Source of the DNA: Gammaproteobacteria bacterium
Lineage (GTDB): Bacteria; Pseudomonadota; Gammaproteobacteria; Arenicellales; Poriferihabitantaceae
Length of the DNA stretch: 64,000 nt
Direction of reading: 5' to 3'
NCBI GenBank assembly: GCA_024644945.1
Contig: JAHEGU010000003.1
Span: forward strand, 1 to 64,000
Below, piece after piece: positions 29,554 through 39,482 of this stretch. The first letter of the stretch is position 1. Each line of letters starts with the position of its first letter. Position numbers and translations under genes: made by a program. The notes below the pieces were generated by a model that saw only the letters and a list, made by a program, of their open reading frames with translations, did no database searches and had not been told where the DNA came from.

Positions 29554-31350
29554 TCAGTGATCTTCGCCTAACCTTACTTTAACGTAACTGCCAGGCGCAT
29601 CTTCAATGACCTTCAGTTTTCCGTCTCCAGGTTTTCGTGCCGGTACTTTCTTTCCGGCCTTTCGGCTGATCCAACGCTGCCATTCCGGCCACCATGATCC
29701 TTCGTTCTGTTCAGCGGATGCAAACCATTTTTCTGGATTTGCCGGTGGTTTTTTGGTCACCCGGTAACCGTATTTTTTCTCACTGGGTGGGTTTACTATG
29801 CCTGCGATGTGACCAGATCCTCCCAGGATAAACTGAACCGGGCCAGAGAACAATTTGGCCCCCGCATAAGTCGACTTCCACGGGGCGATATGATCTTCGA
29901 TGGTGGAGACAAAGCAAATCGGAACATCCACGGTGGAAAGATCAATTTCAACACCGTCAATACTGATCCCGCCAGGCTGACACAGAAGATTATCAATATA
30001 GAAGTTCTGCAGATACCAGCTGTGCATTGTTGCGGGCATTCGGGTTGAGTCTGAGTTCCAGTAAAGCAGGTCAAATGGCCGGGGATCATTACCCAGCAAG
30101 TAGTTATTAATATAGAACGACCAAATCAAATCGTTGGCGCGTAACATGTTGAAGGTGGTCGCCATGGAACTCCCTTCGAGGTATCCGTTGTCCTGCATCT
30201 TGAGGTCGAGGTTATCTACCTGTTTCTGGTCGACGAATACACCCAGCTCCCCAGGATCGGAATAGTCCAGCATCGTAGTAAGCAAGGTGGCGCTGGTAAT
30301 GCGGTCGTCACCGGTGGCTTTGAAGTAAGCCAGGGCGGTTGCCAGTAACGCGCCGCCAATACAGTAGCCAACCGCGTTGACCTTGCTCTGGCCGGTTGCC
30401 TTCTCAATAGCGCTCAGCGCGGCACCGACTCCATCGATGACATAATCCTCAAAACCAGTATCACGATAACTTTCATCGGGATTGATCCATGACACGACGA
30501 ATACAGTGTGCCCTTGGCCGACCAACCATTTGATCAGAGAATTCTTTGGTTGAAGGTCCAGCACATAGTATTTGTTGATCCACGGTGGAATGATCAGCAA
30601 TGGCTTGGTGTAGGCAGATTTGCTAGTTGGAGTGTATTGCAGTAATTCCAGCATTCGATTGCGAAATACTACCTTACCCGGAGTGGTCGCGACGTTCTTA
30701 CCCAGCTCAAATGCTTCAGTATCCGTCATGGTGATTTGCAGGGAGCCATTGCCTTTCTTAAGATCCCCGAGCATGTTTTTCAGGCCTTTGACCAAATTTT
30801 CGCCATTGGACTCAATGGTTTTTTCAATCACCGCCGGATTAGTGGTCGCAAAATTGGTGGGCGACAGACTGTCAAGGTAGCGCTCGGTAAAGAAAGCGAC
30901 TTTTTCAGCAGTCTGTTTATCGAGACCGTCAACATCGGTGACCAGATTGCGCGCCCAGCGTGATGTCAGAAGATAAGACTGCTTGATCAAGTTATACACA
31001 GGCTGGTCCTGCCAGGCTTCGTGCCGGAACCGGCGATCGCCTTTTTGCTCCGTAATCACCGGATCGGCGTTCTCCCCCCCCATCAACGCCAGTGCGCTTT
31101 GATGGTAGAGCTTCATTGCATCCTGCCAATATTGCAGCCCAGCCTCAAATACTTTCTCTGGATTCTTCGAGATCACTTCAAACCATGCTGAGCACGCTTC
31201 GCTCAGATTAAAAGGATCATGGTTAAAGTGATTATTACCATTTGAAATCTCTCTAAGCAGCGATTCTAATTGCTTGATATTGTTGGCTAATATCTCAGAC
31301 GGATCAGTTTGTTCAGGAGTCGAGTCGGTATTATTTTGATTTTCTGACAT
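29554..31350 (-). CDS. phaC: Class I poly(R)-hydroxyalkanoic acid synthase PhaC
   Basis: 598 aa; LLIIPPWINKYYVLDLQPKNSLIKWLVGQGHTVFVVSWINPD, NAVGYCIGGALLATALAY. Confidence 0.95.
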   Translation of the reverse strand: MSENQNNTDSTPEQTDPSEILANNIKQLESLLREISNGNNHFNHDPFNLSEACSAWFEVISKNPEKVFEAGLQYWQDAMKLYHQSALALMGGENADPVITEQKGDRRFRHEAWQDQPVYNLIKQSYLLTSRWARNLVTDVDGLDKQTAEKVAFFTERYLDSLSPTNFATTNPAVIEKTIESNGENLVKGLKNMLGDLKKGNGSLQITMTDTEAFELGKNVATTPGKVVFRNRMLELLQYTPTSKSAYTKPLLIIPPWINKYYVLDLQPKNSLIKWLVGQGHTVFVVSWINPDESYRDTGFEDYVIDGVGAALSAIEKATGQSKVNAVGYCIGGALLATALAYFKATGDDRITSATLLTTMLDYSDPGELGVFVDQKQVDNLDLKMQDNGYLEGSSMATTFNMLRANDLIWSFYINNYLLGNDPRPFDLLYWNSDSTRMPATMHSWYLQNFYIDNLLCQPGGISIDGVEIDLSTVDVPICFVSTIEDHIAPWKSTYAGAKLFSGPVQFILGGSGHIAGIVNPPSEKKYGYRVTKKPPANPEKWFASAEQNEGSWWPEWQRWISRKAGKKVPARKPGDGKLKVIEDAPGSYVKVRLGEDH

Positions 31351-31400
31351 GGGGGGATCTCTTGGCTGTTTCGGCGCGCAGGATATAAGAGCAAAGAGCT

Positions 31401-31862
31401 CTATTTAGTTTTGGCCAGCGTATCTCGGAGTTCGTCGAGATTTTCCTTCATTCGCTGTTCCACCTTTTCGGACATATCGCCGTAAATACCCTCGATCATC
31501 CCAGCGATTTCAGTGAAATTATCCATGGACTTATTCATAGCGTTTTCAATCAGATTGATATTTTTTTCGGCCATTTCAGAGGGCTCAGAATCCGACATCG
31601 ACTGGACCGCTTCTGCAGCTTCTGAGAGCGCGGTCTGCATCATTTCGGCTTGTCTCTTAAGTAATGACTGGGCGCCAGAGACAGCGGCCTGATTAGCTTG
31701 CATCATGGTTTCAAAATTCTTGCGTTGAGATTCTGCGATTGCGCTGGGATCAAGATTGGCAACAGGTGAACTGGAAAGCATTTCCTGGAATTGCTGGGCC
31801 AACTTGGCAGGGTCCATCTGATTGATTAGGTCACTGAAATCAAAGGGGTTTTTACTTGACAT
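31401..31862 (-). CDS. Phasin family protein
   Basis: MSSKNPFDFSDLINQMDPAKLAQQFQEM... low-complexity helical phasin; ORF track opens at 31898 but MSSKNPF at 31862 leaves the palindromic operator upstream of the gene. Confidence 0.8.
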   Translation of the reverse strand: MSSKNPFDFSDLINQMDPAKLAQQFQEMLSSSPVANLDPSAIAESQRKNFETMMQANQAAVSGAQSLLKRQAEMMQTALSEAAEAVQSMSDSEPSEMAEKNINLIENAMNKSMDNFTEIAGMIEGIYGDMSEKVEQRMKENLDELRDTLAKTK

Positions 31863-31885
31863 GGGATATTCCTCTAGATCATAAT

Positions 31886-31900
31886 TTGTGCAGTGCACAA
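31886..31900. promoter_or_regulatory. Putative PhaR operator, TTGTGCAGTGCACAA (perfect palindrome)
   Basis: 7+1+7 perfect inverted repeat between divergent phasin and phaR genes; repeated at other pha promoters. Confidence 0.75.
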
Positions 31901-32028
31901 TAACGTATTTTATGGATTTTTAAGGTTTTGTCAAGAACCAAGGCAATCACGCCACACAGTCTTGACAGACATAGTATCATCAAATACTTAGACACTTTTA
32001 TTCAGACTATTACTGAGCCTGCATCACG

Positions 32029-32502
32029 ATGAGCGACGAATCTATTAGAACGATCAAGAAATACCCGAACCGGCGTATTTACGACACCCATGATAGTAAG
32101 TACATTACGATCAATGATGTGCGGGATATGGTTGTGGAAGGTGTTGAATTTAAAGTGATCGACACCCAGTCAAAAAAAGACATCACACGCAGTATTCTGC
32201 TGCAAATTATTATCGATCAGGAGTCTGAAAATGATCCATTGTTTTCCACCGATAATCTGCAGCACTTCATTCGGTATTATGGTGAAAACCAGCAACAGGG
32301 ATTTTCCGACTTTATCAACCAGAGTCTCTCGTTTTTTCAACGGCAGCAGGAACAGTTCCAGTCGAATATGAGCGACATCATTGAGAATAATCCGGTCAAA
32401 GTGTGGTCTGACATCAGCAAACAAAATATGGAAATGTGGCAGCAGATGCAGGGAGCATTTTTTGGCCAGGATAAGCAGGAAGACAAAAAGTCCAAGGATT
32501 AG
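32029..32502 (+). CDS. phaR: Polyhydroxyalkanoate synthesis repressor PhaR
   Basis: 157 aa; RTIKKYPNRRIYDTHDSKYITINDVRDMVVEGVEFKVIDTQSKKDITRSILLQIIIDQE. Confidence 0.95.
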   Translation: MSDESIRTIKKYPNRRIYDTHDSKYITINDVRDMVVEGVEFKVIDTQSKKDITRSILLQIIIDQESENDPLFSTDNLQHFIRYYGENQQQGFSDFINQSLSFFQRQQEQFQSNMSDIIENNPVKVWSDISKQNMEMWQQMQGAFFGQDKQEDKKSKD

Positions 32503-32685
32503 TGGGCCCCCAGCACCATTTCCTGGATCTCCGTTTACGCTCGTAAACCTTGGTTTGGTCCGCTCTGAGTAACGCTCACAGCGGGCTGCGTACACGCTGA
32601 TATTCGTCTTACGCTGGCGGAACATCACCGATCTGGAGGTTTTTCGAAAATTGCCTGCCCTTGACATCAGCGTCTCAACTTATTA

Positions 32686-32715
32686 TGGTGCAGCGCACAA
32701 TGTTGCATCGCAGCA
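32686..32715. promoter_or_regulatory. Two tandem putative PhaR half-palindromes (TGGTGCAGCGCACAA + TGTTGCATCGCAGCA)
   Basis: Abutting 15-mers matching the operator pattern, upstream of the second phaB. Confidence 0.6.
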
Positions 32716-32750
32716 TTAGCTTGTTCTAATAATCAATCCTGAGGTTTGAG

Positions 32751-33497
32751 ATGTCTAAAAGAATTGCGTTGATTACTGGAGGTACCGGCGGTATTGGCAC
32801 TGCCACATGCAAGGAACTATACGATCGAGGCTGCACCATCATAGCCGGTTATTTTCCCCCCGAAAAAGAATTGGCCGAATCCTGGCAGAAACATAACTCT
32901 GAACAGGGGTACGATTTTACTCTCGCTCCGGTTGATGTTACCGATTACGACAGTGCCAAAAGCATGGTCGAGCACGTCGAGACATTACACGGTGCCATCG
33001 ATATTCTAGTTAATTGTGCCGGAATTACTCGTGATAAAACTTTGAAAAGGATGACCCCGGATCAATGGAAGGCGGTGATCAACACTAACCTGGACAGCGC
33101 CTTTAACATCACCCAGCCGATTGTCGCCGGCATGCTGGAACGTGGATTCGGTCGTATCATCAATATTGCTTCAGTAAATGGTCAGAAGGGACAGTTCGGT
33201 CAGGCCAACTACTCGGCTGCTAAAGCCGGTCTGCATGGATTTACAATGGCGGTAGCACAGGAGACGGCGTCTAAAGGTGTTACTGTGAATACAATCTCGC
33301 CTGGCTACGTTTCTACCGCGATGACGATGGCGATGCCTCAGGATGTTTTGGATAACATTGTTGATCAGGTCCCTGTCGGTCGAATGGGAACGCCGGAAGA
33401 GATTGCTTTTACCGTGGCCTGGTTGGCTGATGAGCGCAATGGGTACACCACGGGCGCTAACATACCGGTTAATGGCGGAATGTTTATGAGCGCCTAA
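32751..33497 (+). CDS. phaB: Acetoacetyl-CoA reductase (second copy)
   Basis: 248 aa SDR; LITGGTGGIGTATCKEL, NCAGITRDKTLKRMTPDQWKAVINTNL, FGQANYSAAKAGLHGF. Confidence 0.92.
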   Translation: MSKRIALITGGTGGIGTATCKELYDRGCTIIAGYFPPEKELAESWQKHNSEQGYDFTLAPVDVTDYDSAKSMVEHVETLHGAIDILVNCAGITRDKTLKRMTPDQWKAVINTNLDSAFNITQPIVAGMLERGFGRIINIASVNGQKGQFGQANYSAAKAGLHGFTMAVAQETASKGVTVNTISPGYVSTAMTMAMPQDVLDNIVDQVPVGRMGTPEEIAFTVAWLADERNGYTTGANIPVNGGMFMSA

Positions 33498-33510
33498 AGG
33501 GCGCAAAAAA

Positions 33511-33535
33511 GCCGCTGCTTTGCGGCAGCGGCTTT
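33511..33535. terminator. Bidirectional rho-independent terminator
   Basis: aaaaaaGCCGCTGCtttgcgGCAGCGGCttta hairpin between convergent phaB and phasin genes. Confidence 0.85.
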
Positions 33536-33554
33536 ATCTGTTTAAAAGTCGCGG

Positions 33555-33908
33555 TTAAGCAGCTTTCTTTACAGCAGCCGAAACGGTTTTAACGTTGTTT
33601 TCAGCTAGATCACGAGCTTCTTCAATGAACTGAGCGTTCAGTTCACCGAATGCTTTCACGTCAGAAGTTACGCGAGCGGTGATTTCTTCCGCAACGTTCT
33701 TCTGATTCTCTGCATATGTTTTGAAGTCGTCAGCATTGCGAACTTCAAGACCGGCGTTCATGTTTTCAAGACCAAGCTTGGCGTATGCCTGCAGGCTTGC
33801 CATTTGCATATTGAATGCGGTCTCGGCGTTTTTGACAACCAGTTTGTTGAAAGCAACAACTGGTGCGATTGCAGCTTCGAACTGCTTGGCTTCAGTAACT
33901 TTTGCCAT
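33555..33908 (-). CDS. Phasin family protein (PF09361-like)
   Basis: 117 aa; FNKLVVKNAETAFNMQMASLQAYAKLGLENMNAGLEVRNADDFKTYAENQ. Confidence 0.85.
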   Translation of the reverse strand: MAKVTEAKQFEAAIAPVVAFNKLVVKNAETAFNMQMASLQAYAKLGLENMNAGLEVRNADDFKTYAENQKNVAEEITARVTSDVKAFGELNAQFIEEARDLAENNVKTVSAAVKKAA

Positions 33909-33954
33909 TTTGAATCTCCTGATAAAGGTTGGTAATCAAATAAAATACATCAAA

Positions 33955-33996
33955 TTGTGCGGTGCAGCATAACAACATTTATTGTGCAATGCAACA
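33955..33996. promoter_or_regulatory. Two putative PhaR sites (TTGTGCGGTGCAGCA and TTGTGCAATGCAACA)
   Basis: Two 15-mers of the operator pattern at 33955-33969 and 33982-33996, 27 bp apart, between divergent phasin and hydrolase genes. Confidence 0.6.
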
Positions 33997-34015
33997 AAAA
34001 TTACGATAGTTTTAA

Positions 34016-34891
34016 ATGACTGATATTAATAAAGAAATTGTTTGCCGTTCGGGGCAGGTTGAATCCGCTACCGCGGATGGGCGGCGTCATCAGGTGCGCT
34101 GGACAGAGTGGGGTGAAGTCACTAATCCCAAACTGTTACTGTGTGCCCATGGGCTTTCTCGAAATGGTCGTGATTTCGACTACCTGGCGCGAGCGGCGGC
34201 GGCAGATTACCGTGTGATCTGCCCGGACTATCCTGGTCGCGGCGCCAGTGACCGGCTTGCAAACCCTGATTACTACCGCAACGAGCAGTATTTGCTCGAT
34301 ACACTGAAAATCCTTGATTCCATAGAGTATGAATGCCTCGACTGGGTAGGCACATCAATGGGTGGTTTGATTGGGATAGGCTTGGCGTCGATGCCAAATC
34401 AGCCCATTGGACGAATGGTAATTAATGATGTCGGCGCGTTCATTCCCGGTGATGCACTGGCATTGATCAATGAGTACTTATGTGAGCAGCCGTTATTCGA
34501 GACGCTTGAACAAGCGGAAGATTACTATCGCACCGTATATGCCAGTTTCGGTCCTTTAGAGGATGAGCACTATCGACATCTGGTCGAACACGGTGTGGCC
34601 AGTAACGAGAGTGGTGTTGGGTATATTTTGAACTACGACCCGGCGATGATAGATCAGTTTGTTTCGCTCGAATGCAAAGACATTGAGATCTGGGACTTGT
34701 GGGAAAAAGTCGATATTCCGACACTGATTATTCGCGGGCAAAAATCCGGATTGTTGCTGAAGCCAACTGTCGAGCAGATGAAGCAACGTCATCCTGGTGC
34801 AGAATCGGTTGAATTCGCCAATTGTGCTCACGCACCGTCTCTAATGGTGCCGCAGCAGATTGAAACGGTTGTCGAGTGGCTCAAGAGATAA
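34016..34891 (+). CDS. Alpha/beta hydrolase
   Basis: 291 aa; LLLCAHGLSRNGRDFDYLARAAA, LDWVGTSMGGLIGIGLASMP; location suggests a role in PHA or hydroxybutyrate metabolism. Confidence 0.85.
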   Translation: MTDINKEIVCRSGQVESATADGRRHQVRWTEWGEVTNPKLLLCAHGLSRNGRDFDYLARAAAADYRVICPDYPGRGASDRLANPDYYRNEQYLLDTLKILDSIEYECLDWVGTSMGGLIGIGLASMPNQPIGRMVINDVGAFIPGDALALINEYLCEQPLFETLEQAEDYYRTVYASFGPLEDEHYRHLVEHGVASNESGVGYILNYDPAMIDQFVSLECKDIEIWDLWEKVDIPTLIIRGQKSGLLLKPTVEQMKQRHPGAESVEFANCAHAPSLMVPQQIETVVEWLKR

Positions 34892-35022
34892 CCACTGCTT
34901 CTGTGGTGTATTTTTAATTTTTTGAAAACGAAGTTCGGCTGTCATGCTATTCGACCATTGCTTGAAAATTGTGGCGGGAGGGTTTGACATTGCAATAGAG
35001 TAGGCCGATCGGTATAATAATT

Positions 35023-35037
35023 TTGTGCAGTGCACAA
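35023..35037. promoter_or_regulatory. Putative PhaR operator, TTGTGCAGTGCACAA
   Basis: Identical 15-mer to 31886-31900, upstream of phaA. Confidence 0.75.
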
Positions 35038-35084
35038 TTTTGTGCCCGACAATTACAAATTTACCACTCTAAAAGGAGTCTACA

Positions 35085-36263
35085 ATGACAGAAGTTGTCA
35101 TCGCCAGCGCCACCAGAACCGCTATTGGTGCCTTCCTGGGCGGTCTTTCATCCTTACCCGCATCCAAATTAGGAGAAATCGCTATAGCCGAGTCCCTTAC
35201 CCGTGCCGGTATGCAGCCGGATGAAGTATCTGAAGTCATCATGGGGCAGGTGTTAACTGCAGGAGTTGGGCAGAATGCAGCGCGGCAAGCGGCAGTAAAT
35301 GCGGGGATTCCTGCGGATCGCACCGCAGTGACCATCAACCAGGTATGTGGTTCCGGCGTCAGATCGATAGCGATGGGATGCCAGGCCATCAAAGCCGGCG
35401 ATAGCGAGGTGGTGGTCGCGGGTGGTCAGGAAAACATGAGTCATTCGGCCCACGCCGCGCAGATGCGCACGGGTCAGAAGATGGGTCCCTTAAACCTCGT
35501 TGATACGATGATTGTAGATGGATTGTGGGATGCTTTTAATCACTACCATATGGGTACGACCGCGGAAAACGTTGCCGACAAATGGGAGATCAGCAGGGAA
35601 CAGCAAGATCAGTTTGCTGCGGCTTCTCAGCAAAAGACAGAAACAGCTCAGGCCGCTGGCAAATTCAAAGATGAAATTGTTTCTGTCACGGTGCCCGGTC
35701 GCAAGGGTGACACGGTTGTTGACACTGACGAACATCCGAAACATGGCACTACCGCCGAGACGCTAGCGAAATTACGACCGGCATTTAGTAAGGAAGGGAG
35801 CGTGACTGCAGGCAATGCATCGGGTATCAATGATGGTGCGGCGGCTACCGTGCTGATGTCTGCGGAAAATGCTGAGAAAAGAGGTATTACACCATTGGCA
35901 ACTATCCGTTCGTGGGCCACTGTCGGTGTTGACCCCGCTGTGATGGGGTCAGGCCCGATACCAGCTAGCCGTCGTGCTCTGCAGCTCGCAGGATGGTCCA
36001 TTGATGACCTGGACCTGATAGAGGCCAACGAAGCGTTTGCGGCGCAAGCTTGCGCGGTCAACAAAGATATGGGTTGGAACACCGATATCGTTAATGTCAA
36101 CGGCGGTGCGATTGCGCTTGGCCATCCAATTGGTGCCTCAGGAACAAGGATTCTGGTCACGCTGTTACACGAAATGCAAAAACGGGAGGCAAGGAAAGGC
36201 CTGGTGACCCTCTGTATTGGCGGCGGTATGGGTATCGCCATGTGCTTAGAAAGACAGAGCTAG
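35085..36263 (+). CDS. phaA: Acetyl-CoA acetyltransferase (beta-ketothiolase)
   Basis: 392 aa; [49 protein letters not shown]. Confidence 0.95.
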   Translation: MTEVVIASATRTAIGAFLGGLSSLPASKLGEIAIAESLTRAGMQPDEVSEVIMGQVLTAGVGQNAARQAAVNAGIPADRTAVTINQVCGSGVRSIAMGCQAIKAGDSEVVVAGGQENMSHSAHAAQMRTGQKMGPLNLVDTMIVDGLWDAFNHYHMGTTAENVADKWEISREQQDQFAAASQQKTETAQAAGKFKDEIVSVTVPGRKGDTVVDTDEHPKHGTTAETLAKLRPAFSKEGSVTAGNASGINDGAAATVLMSAENAEKRGITPLATIRSWATVGVDPAVMGSGPIPASRRALQLAGWSIDDLDLIEANEAFAAQACAVNKDMGWNTDIVNVNGGAIALGHPIGASGTRILVTLLHEMQKREARKGLVTLCIGGGMGIAMCLERQS

Positions 36264-36264
36264 T

Positions 36265-37326
36265 TTGATTTGGTACGCTGTGGCAACGAATCGCCACAGC
36301 GCGCCTGTGAAAACCAATCTCGAATCTGATTACTATATAACCCCATCGATTTTCTCGGTTGAGAGATTAAAGCTGTTCTCCACCACCTGGCAGTTGCTCG
36401 GACCATTATCACGTCTCGAGAATCCAGGAAGTTACGTTAGCGATGATATCGCCGGAATTAAAGTTGTCGCTATTCGTGGTCAAGACGGAACCCTTCGCGC
36501 TTTCCGTAATGTCTGCCGTCATCGCGGTGCGCAACTGATCGCGGATGGTGCAGGAAGTTGCCGCACCATTCGTTGTCCGTATCACAATTGGGTTTATGAA
36601 GATACCGGAGCCCTTAAGCATGCGCCCTGGTTTGGAGGGGATTCGGATTTCTCCCTTGATCAGTGGCCATTGCGACCGATACACATACAACAATGGCGCA
36701 ACCTGGTCTTTATTTGTATCGAGCCACATCAATTGTTGCTGGATCAACTTGGGGATACAGAAGCCGCGCTTGATGATGTTCTATTAGAAGACTACCACTG
36801 CGTCGATGAGCACAGGGTAGAATTCAGTGCGAATTGGAAAGTGTATACGGACAACTTCGTTGAAGGCTATCACATTCCTGGTATTCACCCTGAGTTTTAT
36901 GCTGCCATTGACTTCGAAAAATTCAGCACCACGGCTGACAACGGTCTAGTGTCCATGAGTGCGCCGACGAAAGAGGATCTGTTTTACAGGGGTCGGTGGT
37001 ACTGGATGTGGCCTAACTGGACGCTCTCGTTGTTCAATGGCGGTATGAATACTTCAAGAATAAATCCGCTCAGTCACAACCGAACAGAACTTATTTATCA
37101 TTTTTACTTTGACCAAAGTCTCTGTGAAGACACTGAATTTAAGGCCAACACGATTGCACGCAATCTCGAAGTTGTGCGCCAGGATTTTCAGATTTGTTTC
37201 GACACCCACAAAAATTATGTTTCGGGAAACTACCACCCCGGGCCTTTGTCTCCGAGACATGAGCAGGGTGTGATGTATTTTCAGGATCGGTATAGGTTAA
37301 ATATTGGTACTGAGAAGGATAACTAA
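36265..37326 (+). CDS. Aromatic-ring-hydroxylating/choline-monooxygenase-like Rieske oxygenase alpha subunit
   Basis: 353 aa; Rieske CRHRGAQLIADGAGSCRTIRCPYHNW and non-heme iron region NWKVYTDNFVEGYHIPGIHP. Confidence 0.9.
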   Translation: MIWYAVATNRHSAPVKTNLESDYYITPSIFSVERLKLFSTTWQLLGPLSRLENPGSYVSDDIAGIKVVAIRGQDGTLRAFRNVCRHRGAQLIADGAGSCRTIRCPYHNWVYEDTGALKHAPWFGGDSDFSLDQWPLRPIHIQQWRNLVFICIEPHQLLLDQLGDTEAALDDVLLEDYHCVDEHRVEFSANWKVYTDNFVEGYHIPGIHPEFYAAIDFEKFSTTADNGLVSMSAPTKEDLFYRGRWYWMWPNWTLSLFNGGMNTSRINPLSHNRTELIYHFYFDQSLCEDTEFKANTIARNLEVVRQDFQICFDTHKNYVSGNYHPGPLSPRHEQGVMYFQDRYRLNIGTEKDN

Positions 37327-37730
37327 TTTACTGGCTGCAATCAGGCCTATTATTATCCTTGGTGCGGAAGATCAAAGTCTCTGATTGTCTGCTGCGCTAT
37401 GTTGAGGCTGTTCGGACTTATCTTCATCTTGGTTGCTGCGGCAAACTTAGCCAAAATGCAGTCCTTCTTGAAGGGTGTTCTGGAGGCTGACCAAACTGCC
37501 TTGGCTGTTGTGTTTCACAGCGTTATCTAGATCAGATTATCGTAATAATTTTCATTACGAGCCTCGGTCTAACAAACGCCATTCCAAGTACATGTTGTCG
37601 TAACATGATGATGCAGTTTTGCAAAACTCTCATTCCGGAGGTCGGGTTGGCTCAGGTAACTAATCAAACTGGCACTGTTGTGACTGAAGCGCTATCCTGC
37701 GCATACAGAAAACATTAAAGAGTAACGGCA

Positions 37731-39101
37731 ATGAAAGGTTTGATGACACTTGAAGAATTGAAAGCGGAGGTTAGTGAAGGATCGATCGATACAGTGCTCG
37801 TATGTCAGGTGGACATGCAGAGTAGACTGATGGGTAAGCGCTTTCATGCTGATTTTTTCATTGATAGCGCCTGGGAGGAGACTCACAGCTGCAACTATCT
37901 GTTGGCCACAGATTTTGAAATGGAAACCGTGGGAGGATACCGATCGACTAGCTGGGCGGCAGGCTATGGAGACTACACCATGAAGCCTGATCTCACGACC
38001 TTACGACGTGTTCCCTGGTTGGAGGGAACCGCAATGGTCCTATGCGATGTGCTCGACCATCATGGTCACGAAGATGTACCGCATTCTCCGCGAGCGATAC
38101 TTAAGAAACAGCTGGAGCGATTGGATCAGATGGGAATGAGTGCGATGATGGCTTCTGAACTGGAGTTCTTTTTATTTAATACCAGCTATACAGAGTGCCA
38201 GCGGGCAGGATATCGCGACATGGAACTTGCGGGCACTTACAACGAGGATTACCATATTTTTCAAACCACCAAGGAAGAGGATGTAATGCGTTCAATTCGC
38301 AATGGACTGCATGGTGCCGGAATACCGGTGGAATGTTCAAAAGGTGAAGCCTGTGCCGGTCAAGAAGAGATCAATATATTGTACGCGGATGCGCTGACTT
38401 CAGCGGATAATCATGTGATTGTAAAGAACGGTTGTAAGGAGATTGCATGGAGTAAGGGTAAGTCACTTACGTTTCTGGCTAAATGGGATACCGATAAGGC
38501 AGGGAGTTCTTCCCATATTCATCAGAGTTTATGGAATAAAAATCGAACCGAGTCTTTGTTTTATGATTCCGGCGCAGAATACGGTATGTCACCACTGATG
38601 CGAAGTTATCTGGCTGGGCTATTGTCCCATGCGAGTGAGATAACCTGTTTCTTAGCTCCATTCATTAATTCTTACAAACGTTTCCAGTCAGGAACTTTCG
38701 CGCCTACCCGGGCTATCTGGAGTCCTGATAATCGTACTGCAGGTTATCGTCTCTGTGCCGAAGATACCAAGAGCGTAAGAGTTGAATGCCGGGTAGGGGG
38801 CTCAGACCTGAATCCATATCTTGCCTATGCGGCGTTAATTGCCGCGGGCATCAACGGAATAGAAAATCAGCTCGAACTCGAGCCGGCCTTCCAGGGTGAC
38901 GCCTATCATGGCGAAGACTTGCGCGAAATCCCCGGGACTCTGCGTGCCGCAATTAGCGCGTTGGATGCATCTGATATGTTGCGCTCGGCGTTTGGAGATC
39001 AGGTCATTGACCACTATGTGCATGCTGCCAGTTGGGAGCAGAAGGAATTCGACAGGGTGGTGACTGACTGGGAAATTGCCCGAGGATTTGAACGGGCATG
39101 A
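37731..39101 (+). CDS. Glutamine synthetase family protein (gamma-glutamyl-amine ligase type)
   Basis: 456 aa; MASELEFFLF, KAGSSSHIHQSLWNKN, RLCAEDTKSVRVECRVGGSDLNPYLAYAA. Confidence 0.88.
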   Translation: MKGLMTLEELKAEVSEGSIDTVLVCQVDMQSRLMGKRFHADFFIDSAWEETHSCNYLLATDFEMETVGGYRSTSWAAGYGDYTMKPDLTTLRRVPWLEGTAMVLCDVLDHHGHEDVPHSPRAILKKQLERLDQMGMSAMMASELEFFLFNTSYTECQRAGYRDMELAGTYNEDYHIFQTTKEEDVMRSIRNGLHGAGIPVECSKGEACAGQEEINILYADALTSADNHVIVKNGCKEIAWSKGKSLTFLAKWDTDKAGSSSHIHQSLWNKNRTESLFYDSGAEYGMSPLMRSYLAGLLSHASEITCFLAPFINSYKRFQSGTFAPTRAIWSPDNRTAGYRLCAEDTKSVRVECRVGGSDLNPYLAYAALIAAGINGIENQLELEPAFQGDAYHGEDLREIPGTLRAAISALDASDMLRSAFGDQVIDHYVHAASWEQKEFDRVVTDWEIARGFERA

Positions 39102-39118
39102 GATAAGAGGCTTAAAAA

Positions 39119-39277
39119 ATGAAAAAGATTGTTTGCATAAGTCCCATTGATGGATCCGTATATGCGGAGCGAGAGGTTGATAACCGAGAGTCAGTGGAGG
39201 AAAAACTTCGACAGGCCAGAGTTGCACAGAGAGCTTGGGCAGATCAGCCGGTTTCGGCGCTTCTCCTAAATGACTAA
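39119..39277 (+). pseudogene. Truncated aldehyde dehydrogenase N-terminal remnant
   Basis: Hand-translated 52 aa: MKKIVCISPIDGSVYAEREVDNRESVEEKLRQARVAQRAWADQPVSALLLND*; matches ALDH N-termini (ISPIDGSVYAERPxxS...ARxAQRAW) then stops; no continuation seen. Confidence 0.65.
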
Positions 39278-39482
39278 GGTTATACACAGACGATCCGGCT
39301 CTGCATGAAAGGGGAGCGCTTTTTTTGAATGTTTTCCTGGGTGCCGCCTGAAAATTTAGTCTGGCAGCGATCAGAATTCAATGGTAAATTGGCGATAAAG
39401 AGTAAACGAGGTGTGTATTCCCTGCCTTGCAAGACATGAAGTTGTTTCCATAACAACGAATTAAGTCCAAGTGAGTACTAGC

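Noticed and set aside
37327-37730. Possible decayed reductase gene downstream of the Rieske oxygenase
   Set aside because: Translations of this 400-bp gap gave no recognisable flavin or FeS motif; not supportable by eye.
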